From assembly GCA_009925045.1 (NCBI GenBank), contig RFQK01000010.1:1-18269 (forward strand): DNA of 18,269 nt, read 5' to 3'. The notes beneath the pieces are model-generated. The model ran no database searches. It had not been told where the DNA came from and saw nothing but the letters and a program-made list of their open reading frames with translations. Source of the DNA: Methylococcaceae bacterium. GTDB taxonomy: Bacteria > Pseudomonadota > Gammaproteobacteria > Methylococcales > Methylomonadaceae. Position numbers and translations under genes: made by a program. This document shows, piece by piece, positions 1-9,518 of this stretch. Each line of letters begins with the position of its first letter. The stretch's first letter is position 1.

Positions 1-47
1 TTTTTAATCGATCAGCAGATTTATCACTCCAATTCGAGAGGTGCAGT

Positions 48-230
48 GTGAACCAGGAATCAGAGACAAGTGAAACTCCAGACTTGGGGGTTGGCAAAGA
101 CCCCGAGTATTTACCTTTACCTATTTGGGTTACAAGAGAAACAGGAAAGACGCCATCAGTCCTTAGGTCTTGGTCAATTGCAATCAAAGCCCTTGTAAGC
201 CAAAAGCTTAAACGTTACTTTTCATGGTGA
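48..230 (+). CDS. Doubtful short hypothetical ORF (60 aa), possibly the tail of a longer frame
   Basis: The frame opens with GTG after a purine-rich GAGAGG at 36-41, which is a reasonable ribosome binding site, and ends in TGA just before the tRNA terminator. The frame is also open all the way to the left edge of the window, so this could be the C-terminal end of a larger gene whose start lies outside. The product has an acidic first third, then a basic, tryptophan-containing C-terminal half ending KRYFSW. There is no signal peptide, membrane span or motif that I recognise, and I assign no function. It may be non-coding sequence flanking the tRNA. Confidence 0.25.
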   Translation: MNQESETSETPDLGVGKDPEYLPLPIWVTRETGKTPSVLRSWSIAIKALVSQKLKRYFSW

Positions 231-271
231 CTGATTAAATTGGCTACTTTTTAGCCCGTAGCACCGGAAAT

Positions 272-304
272 AAAAAAAGGCCTTAGACTTTCATCTAAGG
301 CCTT
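272..304 (-). terminator. Intrinsic terminator of tRNA-Thr
   Basis: There is a perfect 11-bp stem, with arms at 277-287 and 294-304 and a 6-base loop. Read on the minus strand it is followed at once by a run of seven T. It starts 9 bases beyond the CCA end of the tRNA, so it ends that transcript. On the plus strand the run is only weakly T-rich. Confidence 0.8.
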
Positions 305-312
305 GATTTATA

Positions 313-388
313 TGGAGCTGGTGATGGGACTCGAACCCGCGACCGGCTGATTACAAATCAGCTGCTCTACCAACTGAGCTACACCAGC
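313..388 (-). tRNA. tRNA-Thr, anticodon UGU
   Basis: This is a 76-base cloverleaf on the minus strand. The acceptor stem begins GCTGGTG and pairs with CACCAGC before the discriminator base. The D arm has the usual TAGCTCAGTTGGTAGAG core. The anticodon stem CTGAT/ATCAG carries the loop TTTGTAA, giving anticodon TGT, which reads ACA and other ACN threonine codons. The T arm contains GGTTCGAGTCC. The CCA end is encoded (313-315). It stands alone, with its own promoter and terminator, and is divergent from tsaE. I found no duplicated 3' end nearby that would suggest an integration site. Confidence 0.97.
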
Positions 389-398
389 GAATCCGTGT

Positions 399-404
399 AT
401 TATA
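399..404 (-). promoter_or_regulatory. -10 box of the tRNA-Thr promoter
   Basis: A perfect TATAAT on the minus strand lies 10 bases upstream of the mature tRNA 5' end. Transcription would therefore begin about four bases before the tRNA. The best -35 candidate at 17-base spacing (TGTACT) is poor. The hexamer sits in a near-palindrome, TGTAT-T-ATACA on the plus strand. Confidence 0.6.
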
Positions 405-452
405 CATACTCAAGTAGTTGTAGTACAGTTTTTATTTTGAAAAACCAAATCT

Positions 453-935
453 GTGAGATTTCGAGTGCAAATCATTTTAAACAATGTTGATGATACGGAA
501 GCCTTTGGTCGCTTGTTGTTAAGCGTGTTGCCTAAGAAGTGTCTGGTGTTTCTGAATGGTCAGTTGGGTGCCGGTAAAACCAGTTTGGTACGTGGCATGC
601 TGCGGGCTGCTGGCTATGAAGCGACTGTACGCAGTCCTACCTACAGTTTGGTTGAAGAATACAAATTGTCAGAACAGTCTATTTATCACTTTGATTTATA
701 TAGGCTTAAGGATGCTGAGGAACTGGAATGGATGGGCATGAGTGACTATCTTAATGATAACGCCTTGTGTCTGATCGAATGGCCGGAAATGGGTGAAGGT
801 TTTTTACCGACTGCAGATGTTGAGATTTCTTTAAATGTTGTGGAGGAGGGCAGGCGCTTAGAAATCAAGGCTCTTAACCCGCAACTAAAAAATACACTAG
901 AAGTACTATTTAAAAACAACAACATATTGCTATAA
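453..935 (+). CDS. tsaE: tRNA threonylcarbamoyladenosine biosynthesis ATPase TsaE
   Basis: TsaE is the P-loop ATPase that works with TsaB and TsaD to make N6-threonylcarbamoyladenosine at position 37 of tRNAs that read ANN codons. The Walker A motif GQLGAGKT is at residues 36-43. The family block SPTYSLVEEY (61-70), the HFDLYRL motif (79-85) and LIEWPE (107-112) follow in the expected order. The 160-residue length is normal for the family. The start is uncertain: GTG at 453 has no clear Shine-Dalgarno sequence, and an in-frame GTG at 465 has a GAG seven bases upstream and would begin VQIILNN, closer to the N-termini I know. It is followed after about 30 bases by the amidase gene, the order often seen in gammaproteobacteria (tsaE-amiB). 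It sits beside a tRNA-Thr that reads ANN codons, which is probably chance. Confidence 0.95.
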   Translation: MRFRVQIILNNVDDTEAFGRLLLSVLPKKCLVFLNGQLGAGKTSLVRGMLRAAGYEATVRSPTYSLVEEYKLSEQSIYHFDLYRLKDAEELEWMGMSDYLNDNALCLIEWPEMGEGFLPTADVEISLNVVEEGRRLEIKALNPQLKNTLEVLFKNNNILL

Positions 936-951
936 TCTAAAGAAGATTATA
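931..951 (+). promoter_or_regulatory. Palindrome over the tsaE stop, possible amiB promoter or operator
   Basis: A perfect 8-bp inverted repeat (TATAATCT and AGATTATA) with a 5-base spacer covers the tsaE stop codon. Its left arm contains TATAAT, so it could be the -10 box of a promoter serving the amidase, with a start near 943, or a small mRNA hairpin between the two genes. No convincing -35 element is seen. It is too AT-rich, and lacks a T run, to be a standard terminator. Confidence 0.3.
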
Positions 952-968
952 ACTTTATTGTGTGGTGT

Positions 969-2462
969 ATGATTAAACAGTCAAATTACATTGGGCTGCT
1001 AGGTCTCTTATTCGCTGTTTTCGATGTTGAAGCTACGCAAGTAAATTTGACTGGAATCAGCTTCAATGAGCAACAACCCGAAAAGCTGGTTTTCGAGTTG
1101 TCTGGAAATGTCAAACATCATTATTTCACATTGGATAAGCCGGATCGTTTGGTGCTTGATCTGGATAATACCCGTCAGATCAGTAAACTTTTGACCCATC
1201 ATCCTCTAGTTCTCAACGTTCGCAGTTCAGTGCGCAACACGAATGATTTGCGTGTCGTCATTGAGCTCAAATCCACGGTAGATGCTAAAACCAATGTCGC
1301 TGAAAAAGCGAATGGTTCGCTGTTAAGCGTTGAAATGCACGCCAAAGAGTCGTCAGTTAAAGTCGCTAAGGATACAGTTGTTAAACCTTCATTGCCTGTT
1401 GCCAATGCTGCGCCGGTTGTGCCAGTGGTAGCGGTAGCCAAAAATGCCGACCCTAAAGCTGTTAAGACACGTGGTCGTGAAATTATTGTGGCTATCGATG
1501 CGGGGCACGGTGGCAAGGATGTGGGTGCACAAGGTAGCAATGGTACTCAGGAAAAAGACGTGGTTTTTGCTATTGCTAAACGTCTTGAGGGCTATGTCAA
1601 TGCTCAGTCAGGCATGAAAGCTTTGATGATTCGTAATGGCGATTATTTTGTGAAACTGCACGAGCGAGTCAATATTGCCCGGGCGGCAAAAGCGGATTTA
1701 TTCGTGTCTATTCATGCAGATGCTTTTAACGACACGTCTGCGCATGGTGCCTCGGTTTATACGCTTGCCAAGAAAGGTGCTTCAAGTGAAGGTGCTCGTT
1801 GGTTAGCGGAAAGCGAAAATGCCTCTGACAAAAACGCTGGCGCAACGGTTGATGCGGGTGATGATATGTTGAACTCGGTGTTGCTGGATCTTAGTCAGAC
1901 AGCGGCTAAAGAAGCGAGTTTAAATGTTGGTAATCGGGTCTTGAACAATATCCAGAGTGTGAGTCATTTACATCGTCAGAGTTTGCAAAAAGCCGGTTTT
2001 GTGGTGCTGAAATCTCAGGAGTTTCCCTCTATTTTGGTTGAAACTGCTTTTATTTCAAATCCAGATGAAGAGCAGCGTTTAAACACTACGGCTTATCAAG
2101 ATAAGATGGCTTCGGCGTTGTTTCGAGGCATCATGGCCCACTTTAAACAGTATGCACCTTCCAACACCTTGTTTGCGCAATTATCCAAGCGTGGCGGTGT
2201 TCAGTTAGCAAAAACTGTTGCGACTCCTCCTGTGTCAGTGAATGCAGCAAAACCGGTTGCTGAAGTTGTCGTTCCAGAAAAATCAATCGAAGTGGCTGCA
2301 AAATCGCAACATGTGATAAATCAGGGTGAGACTTTGTCGGGTATTGCTCAGCAATATGGTATTTCTATGCGTGCTTTACGCATGGCTAATGGCCTCGAGG
2401 ACGGTCAGGTGAGAGTAGGGCAGGTATTACAAATTCCAGTCCGTATCAGTCGTTCTTCCTAA
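969..2462 (+). CDS. amiB: N-acetylmuramoyl-L-alanine amidase, AMIN-Amidase_3-LysM (AmiB type)
   Basis: This periplasmic zinc amidase cuts the bond between MurNAc and the stem peptide to separate daughter cells. A hydrophobic signal sequence covers about residues 1-22, and an AMIN domain 25-125 probably places it at the septum. A Pro/Ala/Val-rich linker follows, then Amidase_3 at about 173-392. Zinc ligands are H180 (AGHGG), E195 and H249 (SIHAD), and the catalytic acid is E358 (ETAF). The segment with SVLLDLSQTAAKEAS (about 303-317) matches the autoinhibitory helix of AmiB/AmiC enzymes that EnvC- or NlpD-like activators relieve. A LysM domain fills 448-491. ATG at 969 is chosen because it starts the signal peptide directly; an in-frame GTG at 960 adds three residues. 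Position after tsaE and the LysM tail favour AmiB over AmiC, but the subfamily is inferred. Confidence 0.93.
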   Translation: MIKQSNYIGLLGLLFAVFDVEATQVNLTGISFNEQQPEKLVFELSGNVKHHYFTLDKPDRLVLDLDNTRQISKLLTHHPLVLNVRSSVRNTNDLRVVIELKSTVDAKTNVAEKANGSLLSVEMHAKESSVKVAKDTVVKPSLPVANAAPVVPVVAVAKNADPKAVKTRGREIIVAIDAGHGGKDVGAQGSNGTQEKDVVFAIAKRLEGYVNAQSGMKALMIRNGDYFVKLHERVNIARAAKADLFVSIHADAFNDTSAHGASVYTLAKKGASSEGARWLAESENASDKNAGATVDAGDDMLNSVLLDLSQTAAKEASLNVGNRVLNNIQSVSHLHRQSLQKAGFVVLKSQEFPSILVETAFISNPDEEQRLNTTAYQDKMASALFRGIMAHFKQYAPSNTLFAQLSKRGGVQLAKTVATPPVSVNAAKPVAEVVVPEKSIEVAAKSQHVINQGETLSGIAQQYGISMRALRMANGLEDGQVRVGQVLQIPVRISRSS

Positions 2463-2473
2463 TCAAGCGCTTT

Positions 2474-3295
2474 ATGCCGTCTGAAAAGCAACACAATCTG
2501 TTTGGGCTTGCTGAAAGCTGTCTGTTTGGGGGCGATTTGGATGGGTTGCTAGAACAAACTCATCAAGCTAGGCGTTATCTGGATCTGAAACAGTTGGGTT
2601 TCAATTCTGATACCGACCCCAAACCCATTTCCCATACCGTATTTCCCGATCGACCCGTTTTAATGATGCCCAAGGATATGCCGCGGCGTGGAACGGAAAC
2701 CCAGGCCGGCCAGGGAGCGTTTTTTCATGCGCTGGCGCATATTGAGTTTGTGGCTATTTATCTGGCTTGGGACATTATTTATCGTTTCAGGGGTTTGCCT
2801 GAGCAGTTCTATATAGACTGGCTAATCATTGCAGGCGAAGAGGCGACGCATTTTGAGATGCTGAGACAGCATTTGCGCCAGTTTAATACGGATTATGGCG
2901 ATTTGCCTGCGCACAGCGGATTATGGTGGCATGCCCGTGAAACCGAACACGATATTCTGGCGCGTCTAGCGATTGTTCCTCGTTGTATGGAGGCGCGTGG
3001 TCTGGATGTGACGCCGAGTGTGATGGCTAAATTTACCGCTTCGGGGGATCAGGCGGCTGTAGCAATTCTACAGCGCATTTATGAAGATGAAGTGGGTCAT
3101 GTCGAGCGCGGATCGTTTTGGTTTAATACCCTGGCTAAGCAGGCTGGACTGGATCCGGAACAGCATTATAAGAATATGTTGCTGGGTTTTTATAAGGGCA
3201 AACCCAAAGGACCGTTTAATCGAGAAGTGAGGCTAAAAGCAGGATTTACTGCGGGCGAAATTGATTGGTTGGAAGAAGGTTTGACCACCGGTTAA
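2474..3295 (+). CDS. DUF455 ferritin-like protein
   Basis: This 273-residue cytosolic protein belongs to the DUF455 branch of the ferritin-like superfamily; its substrate is not known to me. Helix-borne carboxylates and histidines suited to a two-metal site are visible: HALAHIEF (E91), GEEATHFEML (E122, E123, H126), ARETEHD (E157, H159) and EDEVGHVERG (E204, E206, H209). The family signature MEARGLDVTP lies at 172-181. There is no signal peptide or membrane span. It begins 11 bases after the amidase stop, so the two are probably cotranscribed, although no good Shine-Dalgarno sequence is seen and the link to wall metabolism is not obvious. A hairpin follows immediately and the next gene converges. 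An oxidase or metal-dependent hydroxylase role would be a guess. Confidence 0.85.
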   Translation: MPSEKQHNLFGLAESCLFGGDLDGLLEQTHQARRYLDLKQLGFNSDTDPKPISHTVFPDRPVLMMPKDMPRRGTETQAGQGAFFHALAHIEFVAIYLAWDIIYRFRGLPEQFYIDWLIIAGEEATHFEMLRQHLRQFNTDYGDLPAHSGLWWHARETEHDILARLAIVPRCMEARGLDVTPSVMAKFTASGDQAAVAILQRIYEDEVGHVERGSFWFNTLAKQAGLDPEQHYKNMLLGFYKGKPKGPFNREVRLKAGFTAGEIDWLEEGLTTG

Positions 3296-3300
3296 GCGCC

Positions 3301-3334
3301 CACCCAAAAAACGATTTTGGTCGCTTTTTGGGTG
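3301..3334. terminator. Hairpin between convergent DUF455 and ispG genes
   Basis: A 10-bp perfect stem (CACCCAAAAA at 3301-3310, TTTTTGGGTG at 3325-3334) encloses a second short stem, CGA/TCG. The A and T runs in the arms make it plausible as a terminator in both directions, placed exactly between the two stop codons. No T run follows outside the stem, so termination strength is uncertain. Confidence 0.55.
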
Positions 3335-3345
3335 AAGCAGTAGGC

Positions 3346-4566
3346 TTAGTTTTGGCTGTAGTGAGTTTCGATGTAGCGTTCGACCAAAGCGTGGAACTCA
3401 GCCGCAATATTGTCGCCCTTTAAAGTCACGGTTTTAACACCGTCTTCAAACACAGGTGCGACTGGCGATTCACCAGTACCCGGTAGACTGATCCCGATAT
3501 TAGCGTTTTTACTTTCACCGGGACCATTGACCACGCAGCCCATTACGGCTACTTCCATGTTTTCAACACCCTTGTATTTATTGCGCCATACTGGCATTTG
3601 ATCGCGTAAATAGGCTTGAATATCTTGAGCCAGACGCTGGAAATAATCACTTGTGGTTCGGCCACAACCTGGGCAGGCAATAACCATTGGAGTAAATGAT
3701 CGGAAGCCCATGGTTTGCAAGATTTCTTGGGCAACAATGACTTCTTTGGTGCGCGCAGCACCGGGTTCTGGAGTCAGTGAAATACGAATCGTGTCACCTA
3801 TACCCTGTTGCATCAGAATCCCCAGCGCAGCTGATGAAGCGACAATGCCTTTAGAACCCATGCCGGCTTCGGTGAGGCCTAGATGCAGCGCATAATCGCA
3901 ACGACCAGACAGGTCTTCGTAAATGCTGATTAGCTCTTGCACATTACTGATTTTGCAAGACAGAATAATTTTATCTTTACCCAGACCAAGCTCCTGGGCT
4001 TTAGCTGCGCTTTCCAGTGCAGACAGTACGATGGCTTCACGCGTGACGGCAGCGAGTGGTTTTGGTGCAGACAGTTGACGGTTTTCGTCCAGTAAGCGAG
4101 TAAGAACCGCCTGATCCAGACTGCCACCATTCACGCCGATTCGTACCGGTTTATTGTAACGGCAGGCAAACTCAATCATTTGTTGAAATTGCGGATCTCT
4201 AGCCTTTCCTTTGCCGACGTTGCCGGGGTTAATGCGGTATTTAGAAAGTGATTCCGCGCAACCTGGGTATTTTTCCAGTAATTTGTGGCCGTTAAAGTGG
4301 AAGTCACCAATGATGGGAACCTCATAACCTTTCTGAATAAGCTGATTGACGATGTTAGGGACTGCCGCGGCAGCTTCTTCCGAATTAACCGTAATGCGGA
4401 CCAATTCTGAACCGGCATCCGATAATTGCATAATCTGGTTTACACTTCCTGCTACATCGGCGGTGTCGGTATTGGTCATCGATTGAACGACAATCGGTGC
4501 ACCACCACCCACTTTAATGTTGCCTACCAAGACTTGTTGGGTAAATTTTCTGGGGCTAATCGACAT
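3346..4566 (-). CDS. ispG: 4-hydroxy-3-methylbut-2-en-1-yl diphosphate synthase IspG
   Basis: IspG is the [4Fe-4S] enzyme that converts 2-C-methyl-D-erythritol 2,4-cyclodiphosphate to HMBPP in the MEP isoprenoid pathway. The N-terminal TIM-barrel part has the conserved VQSMTNTDT (27-35) and RINPGN (111-116). Cluster ligands are C298 and C301 in ACPGCGR, C344 in GCVVNGPGE, and the usual fourth ligand E351. At 406 residues it is longer than the E. coli protein (about 372). Its C-terminal half ([19 protein letters not shown]) resembles the form common in alpha- and betaproteobacteria more than the enterobacterial one. ATG at 4566 follows a weak leader. A TATAAT box lies 62 bases upstream. The gene stands alone and is divergent from nqrA. 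In many gammaproteobacteria ispG sits next to hisS, which is not the case here. Confidence 0.97.
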   Translation of the reverse strand: MSISPRKFTQQVLVGNIKVGGGAPIVVQSMTNTDTADVAGSVNQIMQLSDAGSELVRITVNSEEAAAAVPNIVNQLIQKGYEVPIIGDFHFNGHKLLEKYPGCAESLSKYRINPGNVGKGKARDPQFQQMIEFACRYNKPVRIGVNGGSLDQAVLTRLLDENRQLSAPKPLAAVTREAIVLSALESAAKAQELGLGKDKIILSCKISNVQELISIYEDLSGRCDYALHLGLTEAGMGSKGIVASSAALGILMQQGIGDTIRISLTPEPGAARTKEVIVAQEILQTMGFRSFTPMVIACPGCGRTTSDYFQRLAQDIQAYLRDQMPVWRNKYKGVENMEVAVMGCVVNGPGESKNANIGISLPGTGESPVAPVFEDGVKTVTLKGDNIAAEFHALVERYIETHYSQN

Positions 4567-4628
4567 GTGTGTATCTGCAGAATCTCTAAAAAATGAATTT
4601 TAAAACTCAAGTCAAATGAGTTGACGCG

Positions 4629-4634
4629 ATTATA
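4629..4634 (-). promoter_or_regulatory. -10 box of a probable ispG promoter
   Basis: A perfect TATAAT on the minus strand would start transcription near 4622 and give a leader of about 55 bases before ispG. A -35 match is weak: TTGTTT at 4654-4659 would need a 19-base spacer. The rest of the ispG-nqrA gap (4567-4821) shows no clear plus-strand promoter that I can defend. It holds only a 5-bp hairpin at 4699-4713 and the nqrA ribosome binding site. Confidence 0.5.
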
Positions 4635-4788
4635 CTCGCATCGAATCGTCTATAAACAACAAATTGTCTGTTTCCTGCAAAGCATAGGTTTTTCGGATTG
4701 AGAAAGGCTCTCAGTTGTGATGTAATGGGGAAGATTTATGTCATGAAGTGTCCAAGCAGATTCTTGAGGATTTGCAATGGTCTTTTAG

Positions 4789-6168
<1,380 letters not shown>

Positions 6169-7368
6169 ATGTCGGCTAGAGATTTTTTAGATAGCATAGA
6201 GCCGCATTTTACAAAGGGCGGCAAACTTGAAAAGTATTATGGTCTCTATGAGATGGTGGATACTTTCATTTACACACCATCCGATGTAACACGCGGTAAA
6301 ACGCATGTTCGTGACGGCAATGACCTGAAACGGACCATGACTTTCGTGGTGATCGCCACAGCTTTTTGTATTTTGATGGCATGGTACAACACCGGTTATC
6401 AAGCGAATCAGGCCATGGAAACCATGGGACTGACCGCTATTGAAGGCTGGCGTCGTATCCCTATGGTGTTATTTGGCTACAGCCCATATAACCCATTGTC
6501 TTGTTTGGTTCATGGCATGTTGTACTTTTTCCCTGTTTACATCACCACCTTAGCAGTGGGCGGTGTCTGGGAAGTTTTGTTTGCCACTGTTCGTAAGCAC
6601 GAAGTAAACGAGGGTTTCCTGGTTTCTTCTATGTTGTACACCTTGATTCTGCCGCCTGATATTCCTTTGTGGCAGGTAGCTCTGGGTATTTCATTCGGTA
6701 TCGTCTTGGGCAAAGAAGTGTTCGGTGGTACCGGTAAAAACTTTTTAAACCCAGCTTTAACTGGGCGTGCATTCCTGTTCTTTGCTTACCCTGCTTCTAT
6801 TTCCGGTGACTCTGTGTGGGTTGCGGTTGATGGTTACAGTGGTGCTACCGCGTTGTCACTGGCATCTCAAGGTGGTCTGGAAGCAATCAAAGGAAGTTTT
6901 TCTTGGTTGCAAGCCTTCTTAGGCTTCATTCCTGGTTCTATGGGTGAAACCTCCACTTTGGCTTGTATACTGGGTGCGACTTTCTTGTTGTACACACGCG
7001 TAGCTTCTTACCGCATCATTTTCGGTGTGCTAGGTGGCATGATCGCAATGTCGACCTTGCTCAATGTGATCGGCAGCAATACCAACCCGATGTTCGCCAT
7101 TCCCTGGTACTGGCATTTGGTATTAGGCGGATTTGCGTTTGGTACTGTATTTATGGCGACTGATCCGGTTTCTGCCGCTGTAACAGACACAGGTCGCTGG
7201 ATCTATGGTGTTCTGATTGGTGTCATGATCATCATTATCCGGGTAATCAACCCAGCGTTCCCTGAGGGGGTCATGCTGGCAATTCTGTTCTCGAACATGT
7301 TTGCCCCATTGATTGATTACTTCGTCGTCCAAGCCAACATCAGAAGAAGGATTAAACGTCATGGCTAA
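6169..7368 (+). CDS. nqrB: Na+-NQR subunit B, membrane flavoprotein
   Basis: NqrB is the largest membrane subunit of Na+-NQR. It carries a covalent FMN and is thought to form much of the Na+ path and the quinone pocket. The 399-residue sequence shows about ten hydrophobic spans. The flavinylation motif SGAT is at 224-227, so T227 is the expected FMN-bearing residue. [17 protein letters not shown] (186-202) and the late [14 protein letters not shown] block (330-343) are family hallmarks shared with RnfD. The N-terminal soluble stretch of about 55 residues is as expected. Translation is probably coupled to nqrA, since its ATG directly follows that stop with AAGGAAGGA as ribosome binding site. 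Its 3' end overlaps nqrC by 8 bases. Confidence 0.98.
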   Translation: MSARDFLDSIEPHFTKGGKLEKYYGLYEMVDTFIYTPSDVTRGKTHVRDGNDLKRTMTFVVIATAFCILMAWYNTGYQANQAMETMGLTAIEGWRRIPMVLFGYSPYNPLSCLVHGMLYFFPVYITTLAVGGVWEVLFATVRKHEVNEGFLVSSMLYTLILPPDIPLWQVALGISFGIVLGKEVFGGTGKNFLNPALTGRAFLFFAYPASISGDSVWVAVDGYSGATALSLASQGGLEAIKGSFSWLQAFLGFIPGSMGETSTLACILGATFLLYTRVASYRIIFGVLGGMIAMSTLLNVIGSNTNPMFAIPWYWHLVLGGFAFGTVFMATDPVSAAVTDTGRWIYGVLIGVMIIIIRVINPAFPEGVMLAILFSNMFAPLIDYFVVQANIRRRIKRHG

Positions 7369-8224
7369 TGTTGAGAATACACCCTCTAAGTCAAACGAAC
7401 AGCTTAACCAGTACGTTGAGCAGTTTAAGTTGTACCGTGACAAAGTTCTGGCTCTTAGCAATGACAGTTTGGAAAAAACCATTGCTGTGGCGCTGGCGCT
7501 ATGTCTGGTCTGTGCTGTTTTAGTATCACTAGCAACTGTTGCTTTGCGTCCCTTGCAGTCGCATAACAAAGCACTGGATATGAAGAAGAACATTCTTGAT
7601 GTAGCCGGTCTGCTGAACGAAAACACCGATATCGATAGCGCTTTTAAAGAAAATATTGAAAGCAAAATCGTTGATTTGAAAACCGGTGATTATGTGGATG
7701 GTATTAATGTAGATGAATATGACCAGCGTAAAGCGGCCAAAGATCCTCTGCAAAACGAAGCCATTCCGGTCGATAAAGATATTGCCAGTATTCGTACCAA
7801 AGCTAAATACACCAAAATTTATTTTGTGAAAAAAGCGGGTCAGTTGCAGTCCATTATCCTGCCTATCAATGGTTATGGTTTGTGGTCGACCATGTATGGC
7901 TTTCTTGCTTTGGAAGCGGATGCGCAAACAGTTCAAAGTATCAACCTTTACGATCAAGCTGAAACTCCGGGCTTGGGTGGCGAAGTTGTCAATCCAAACT
8001 GGCGTGCTTTGTGGAAAAATAAAAAGGTGTATTCAGATAAAGGCGATGTTGCTTTAACTTTGGTTAAGGGTGGCGTTGACGAAAGCAGAGCGGATGCTGT
8101 GTATAAAGTTGACGGTTTGGCCGGAGCGACTCTGACCAGTCGTGGTGTCAGCAACCTGATCCAATACTGGATGGGACCTGAAGGTTTTGCGACTTTTCTG
8201 ACTAAAATTCGAACACAAGGCTAG
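7361..8224 (+). CDS. nqrC: Na+-NQR subunit C, periplasmic flavoprotein
   Basis: NqrC holds a covalent FMN in the periplasm and passes electrons between the membrane iron-sulfur centre and NqrB. One transmembrane helix spans about residues 40-62. The ETPGLGGEV motif is at 201-209, and the ApbE-type flavinylation motif AGATLTS is at 254-260, with T257 as the FMN site. ATG at 7361 is chosen because AGAAGAAGG at 7341-7349 is well placed. The frame is open further upstream but only inside nqrB. With this start the protein has 287 residues, about 30 more than the Vibrio protein. The excess is a charged cytoplasmic N-terminus ahead of the SNDSLEKT segment, which aligns with the Vibrio N-terminus. 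A TTG within that stretch is a less likely start. Confidence 0.96.
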   Translation: MANVENTPSKSNEQLNQYVEQFKLYRDKVLALSNDSLEKTIAVALALCLVCAVLVSLATVALRPLQSHNKALDMKKNILDVAGLLNENTDIDSAFKENIESKIVDLKTGDYVDGINVDEYDQRKAAKDPLQNEAIPVDKDIASIRTKAKYTKIYFVKKAGQLQSIILPINGYGLWSTMYGFLALEADAQTVQSINLYDQAETPGLGGEVVNPNWRALWKNKKVYSDKGDVALTLVKGGVDESRADAVYKVDGLAGATLTSRGVSNLIQYWMGPEGFATFLTKIRTQG

Positions 8225-8231
8225 GTTTGCG

Positions 8232-8900
8232 ATGGATAAAGAAACTAAAAAAGTACTGTTTGAACCCTTAGTCGATAATAACCCCATTACCTTACAGGTT
8301 CTGGGTGTCTGTTCGGCTCTGGCGGTAACTTCACAAATGTCAACCTCGCTGATTATGGCGCTGGCTTTGACATCGGTAACAGCATGCTCAAGTGCCGCCA
8401 TTAGTGCGGTGCGTCAGCATACCCCGAGTAGCATCCGGATTATCGTGCAGATGATCATCATTGCGTCTTTGGTAATCGTGGTGGATCAGTTACTGAAAGC
8501 GTTTGCATTTGATGTGAGTAAAAAACTGTCGGTTTTCGTCGGTCTGATCATTACCAACTGTATCGTAATGGGTCGTGCTGAAGCGTATGCGATGAAAAAT
8601 CCTCCGTTACAAAGCTTCATTGATGGTATCGGTAATGGTATGGGCTACAGCTTGATCTTGATCATGGTTGCGGCTGTTCGTGAAACCCTGGGTTCTGGCA
8701 AATTACTCGGTATTGAAATTTTACCGTTGGTAAAAGATGGTGGTTGGTATATTCCAAACGGTCTCATGCTGTTACCACCTAGTGCGTTCTTTGTGATCGG
8801 CTTGATCATTTGGGGCTTCCGTACCTGGAAACCTAAACAAGTTGAACATAACGAATTCAAGATTTTGTCGATTGCTCACGGTGAAGGAGGGCACCATTAA
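8232..8900 (+). CDS. nqrD: Na+-NQR subunit D
   Basis: NqrD is one of two homologous six-helix membrane subunits that pack in opposite orientation and together hold an iron-sulfur centre in the membrane. The two conserved cysteines are visible: C27 in [10 protein letters not shown] and C110 in [12 protein letters not shown]. The 222-residue length is about a dozen longer than the Vibrio protein. The extra part is a hydrophilic tail ending in HGEGGHH, a histidine-rich end with no assigned role. Only a weak ribosome binding site (TAGG over the nqrC stop) precedes the ATG, 7 bases after nqrC, which suggests coupled translation. Its stop overlaps the nqrE start as TAATG. Confidence 0.97.
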   Translation: MDKETKKVLFEPLVDNNPITLQVLGVCSALAVTSQMSTSLIMALALTSVTACSSAAISAVRQHTPSSIRIIVQMIIIASLVIVVDQLLKAFAFDVSKKLSVFVGLIITNCIVMGRAEAYAMKNPPLQSFIDGIGNGMGYSLILIMVAAVRETLGSGKLLGIEILPLVKDGGWYIPNGLMLLPPSAFFVIGLIIWGFRTWKPKQVEHNEFKILSIAHGEGGHH

Positions 8901-9508
8901 TGGAAGCCTATATCAGTTTATTTGTTAAGGCGGTTTTCATTGAAAACCTTGCATTGTCCTTCTTCTTGGGTATGTGTACCTTTTTGGCGGTATCCAAGAA
9001 AATTTCGACAGCAATGGGCCTTGGTATCGCGGTAATGGTGGTACAAACCTTAACAGTTCCGGCCAACAATTTTATTTATCAAACCATGCTGAAAGAAGAT
9101 GCTTTAGTCTGGTTAGGTGTAAAAGGTGTTGATCTGAGCTTTTTGAGCTTGTTGAGCTGTATCGGCATGATTGCTGCTATCGTTCAGATTCTGGAAATGA
9201 CTTTAGATAAGTTTTTCCCAGCTCTATACAACGCATTAGGTATTTTCTTACCTTTGATTACTGTTAACTGCGCAATTCTGGCGGGTAGTTTGTTCATGAT
9301 TGAACGTGATTACAACTTCAGTGAGAGTGTGGTTTACGGCGTTGGTAGTGGTTTTGGCTGGGCTTTGGCTATCACTGTGATGGCTGGCGTTCGTGAAAAA
9401 CTGAAATACAGTGATGTACCAGCAGCCTTACAAGGTTTGGGCATTACATTCATTACAGCCGGCTTGATGTCTTTGGGCTTCATGGCTTTCTCTGGAATTC
9501 AATTATAA
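8900..9508 (+). CDS. nqrE: Na+-NQR subunit E
   Basis: NqrE is the partner of NqrD in the membrane core and supplies the other pair of cysteines for the intramembrane iron-sulfur centre: C26 in [10 protein letters not shown] and C124 in TVNCAILAG. The 202 residues form about six spans, and VAGVRE-like ([14 protein letters not shown], 161-174) is the expected last loop. A strong ribosome binding site, GAAGGAGGG, lies at the end of nqrD, and the start overlaps that stop by one base. It is distinguished from RnfA by its position in the operon and the neighbouring Nqr-specific subunits. The next gene, nqrF, starts 10 bases after its stop. Confidence 0.97.
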   Translation: MEAYISLFVKAVFIENLALSFFLGMCTFLAVSKKISTAMGLGIAVMVVQTLTVPANNFIYQTMLKEDALVWLGVKGVDLSFLSLLSCIGMIAAIVQILEMTLDKFFPALYNALGIFLPLITVNCAILAGSLFMIERDYNFSESVVYGVGSGFGWALAITVMAGVREKLKYSDVPAALQGLGITFITAGLMSLGFMAFSGIQL

Positions 9509-9518
9509 GGGTATCGTA

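Noticed and set aside
313..388. tRNA-Thr as an attachment site of an integrated element
   Set aside because: No integrase and no direct repeat of the tRNA 3' end are present in the window.
7123..7665. Minus-strand frame of 180 codons across nqrB and nqrC
   Set aside because: It is antisense to two well-defined subunits and is serine- and cysteine-rich, typical of reverse readings of coding DNA.
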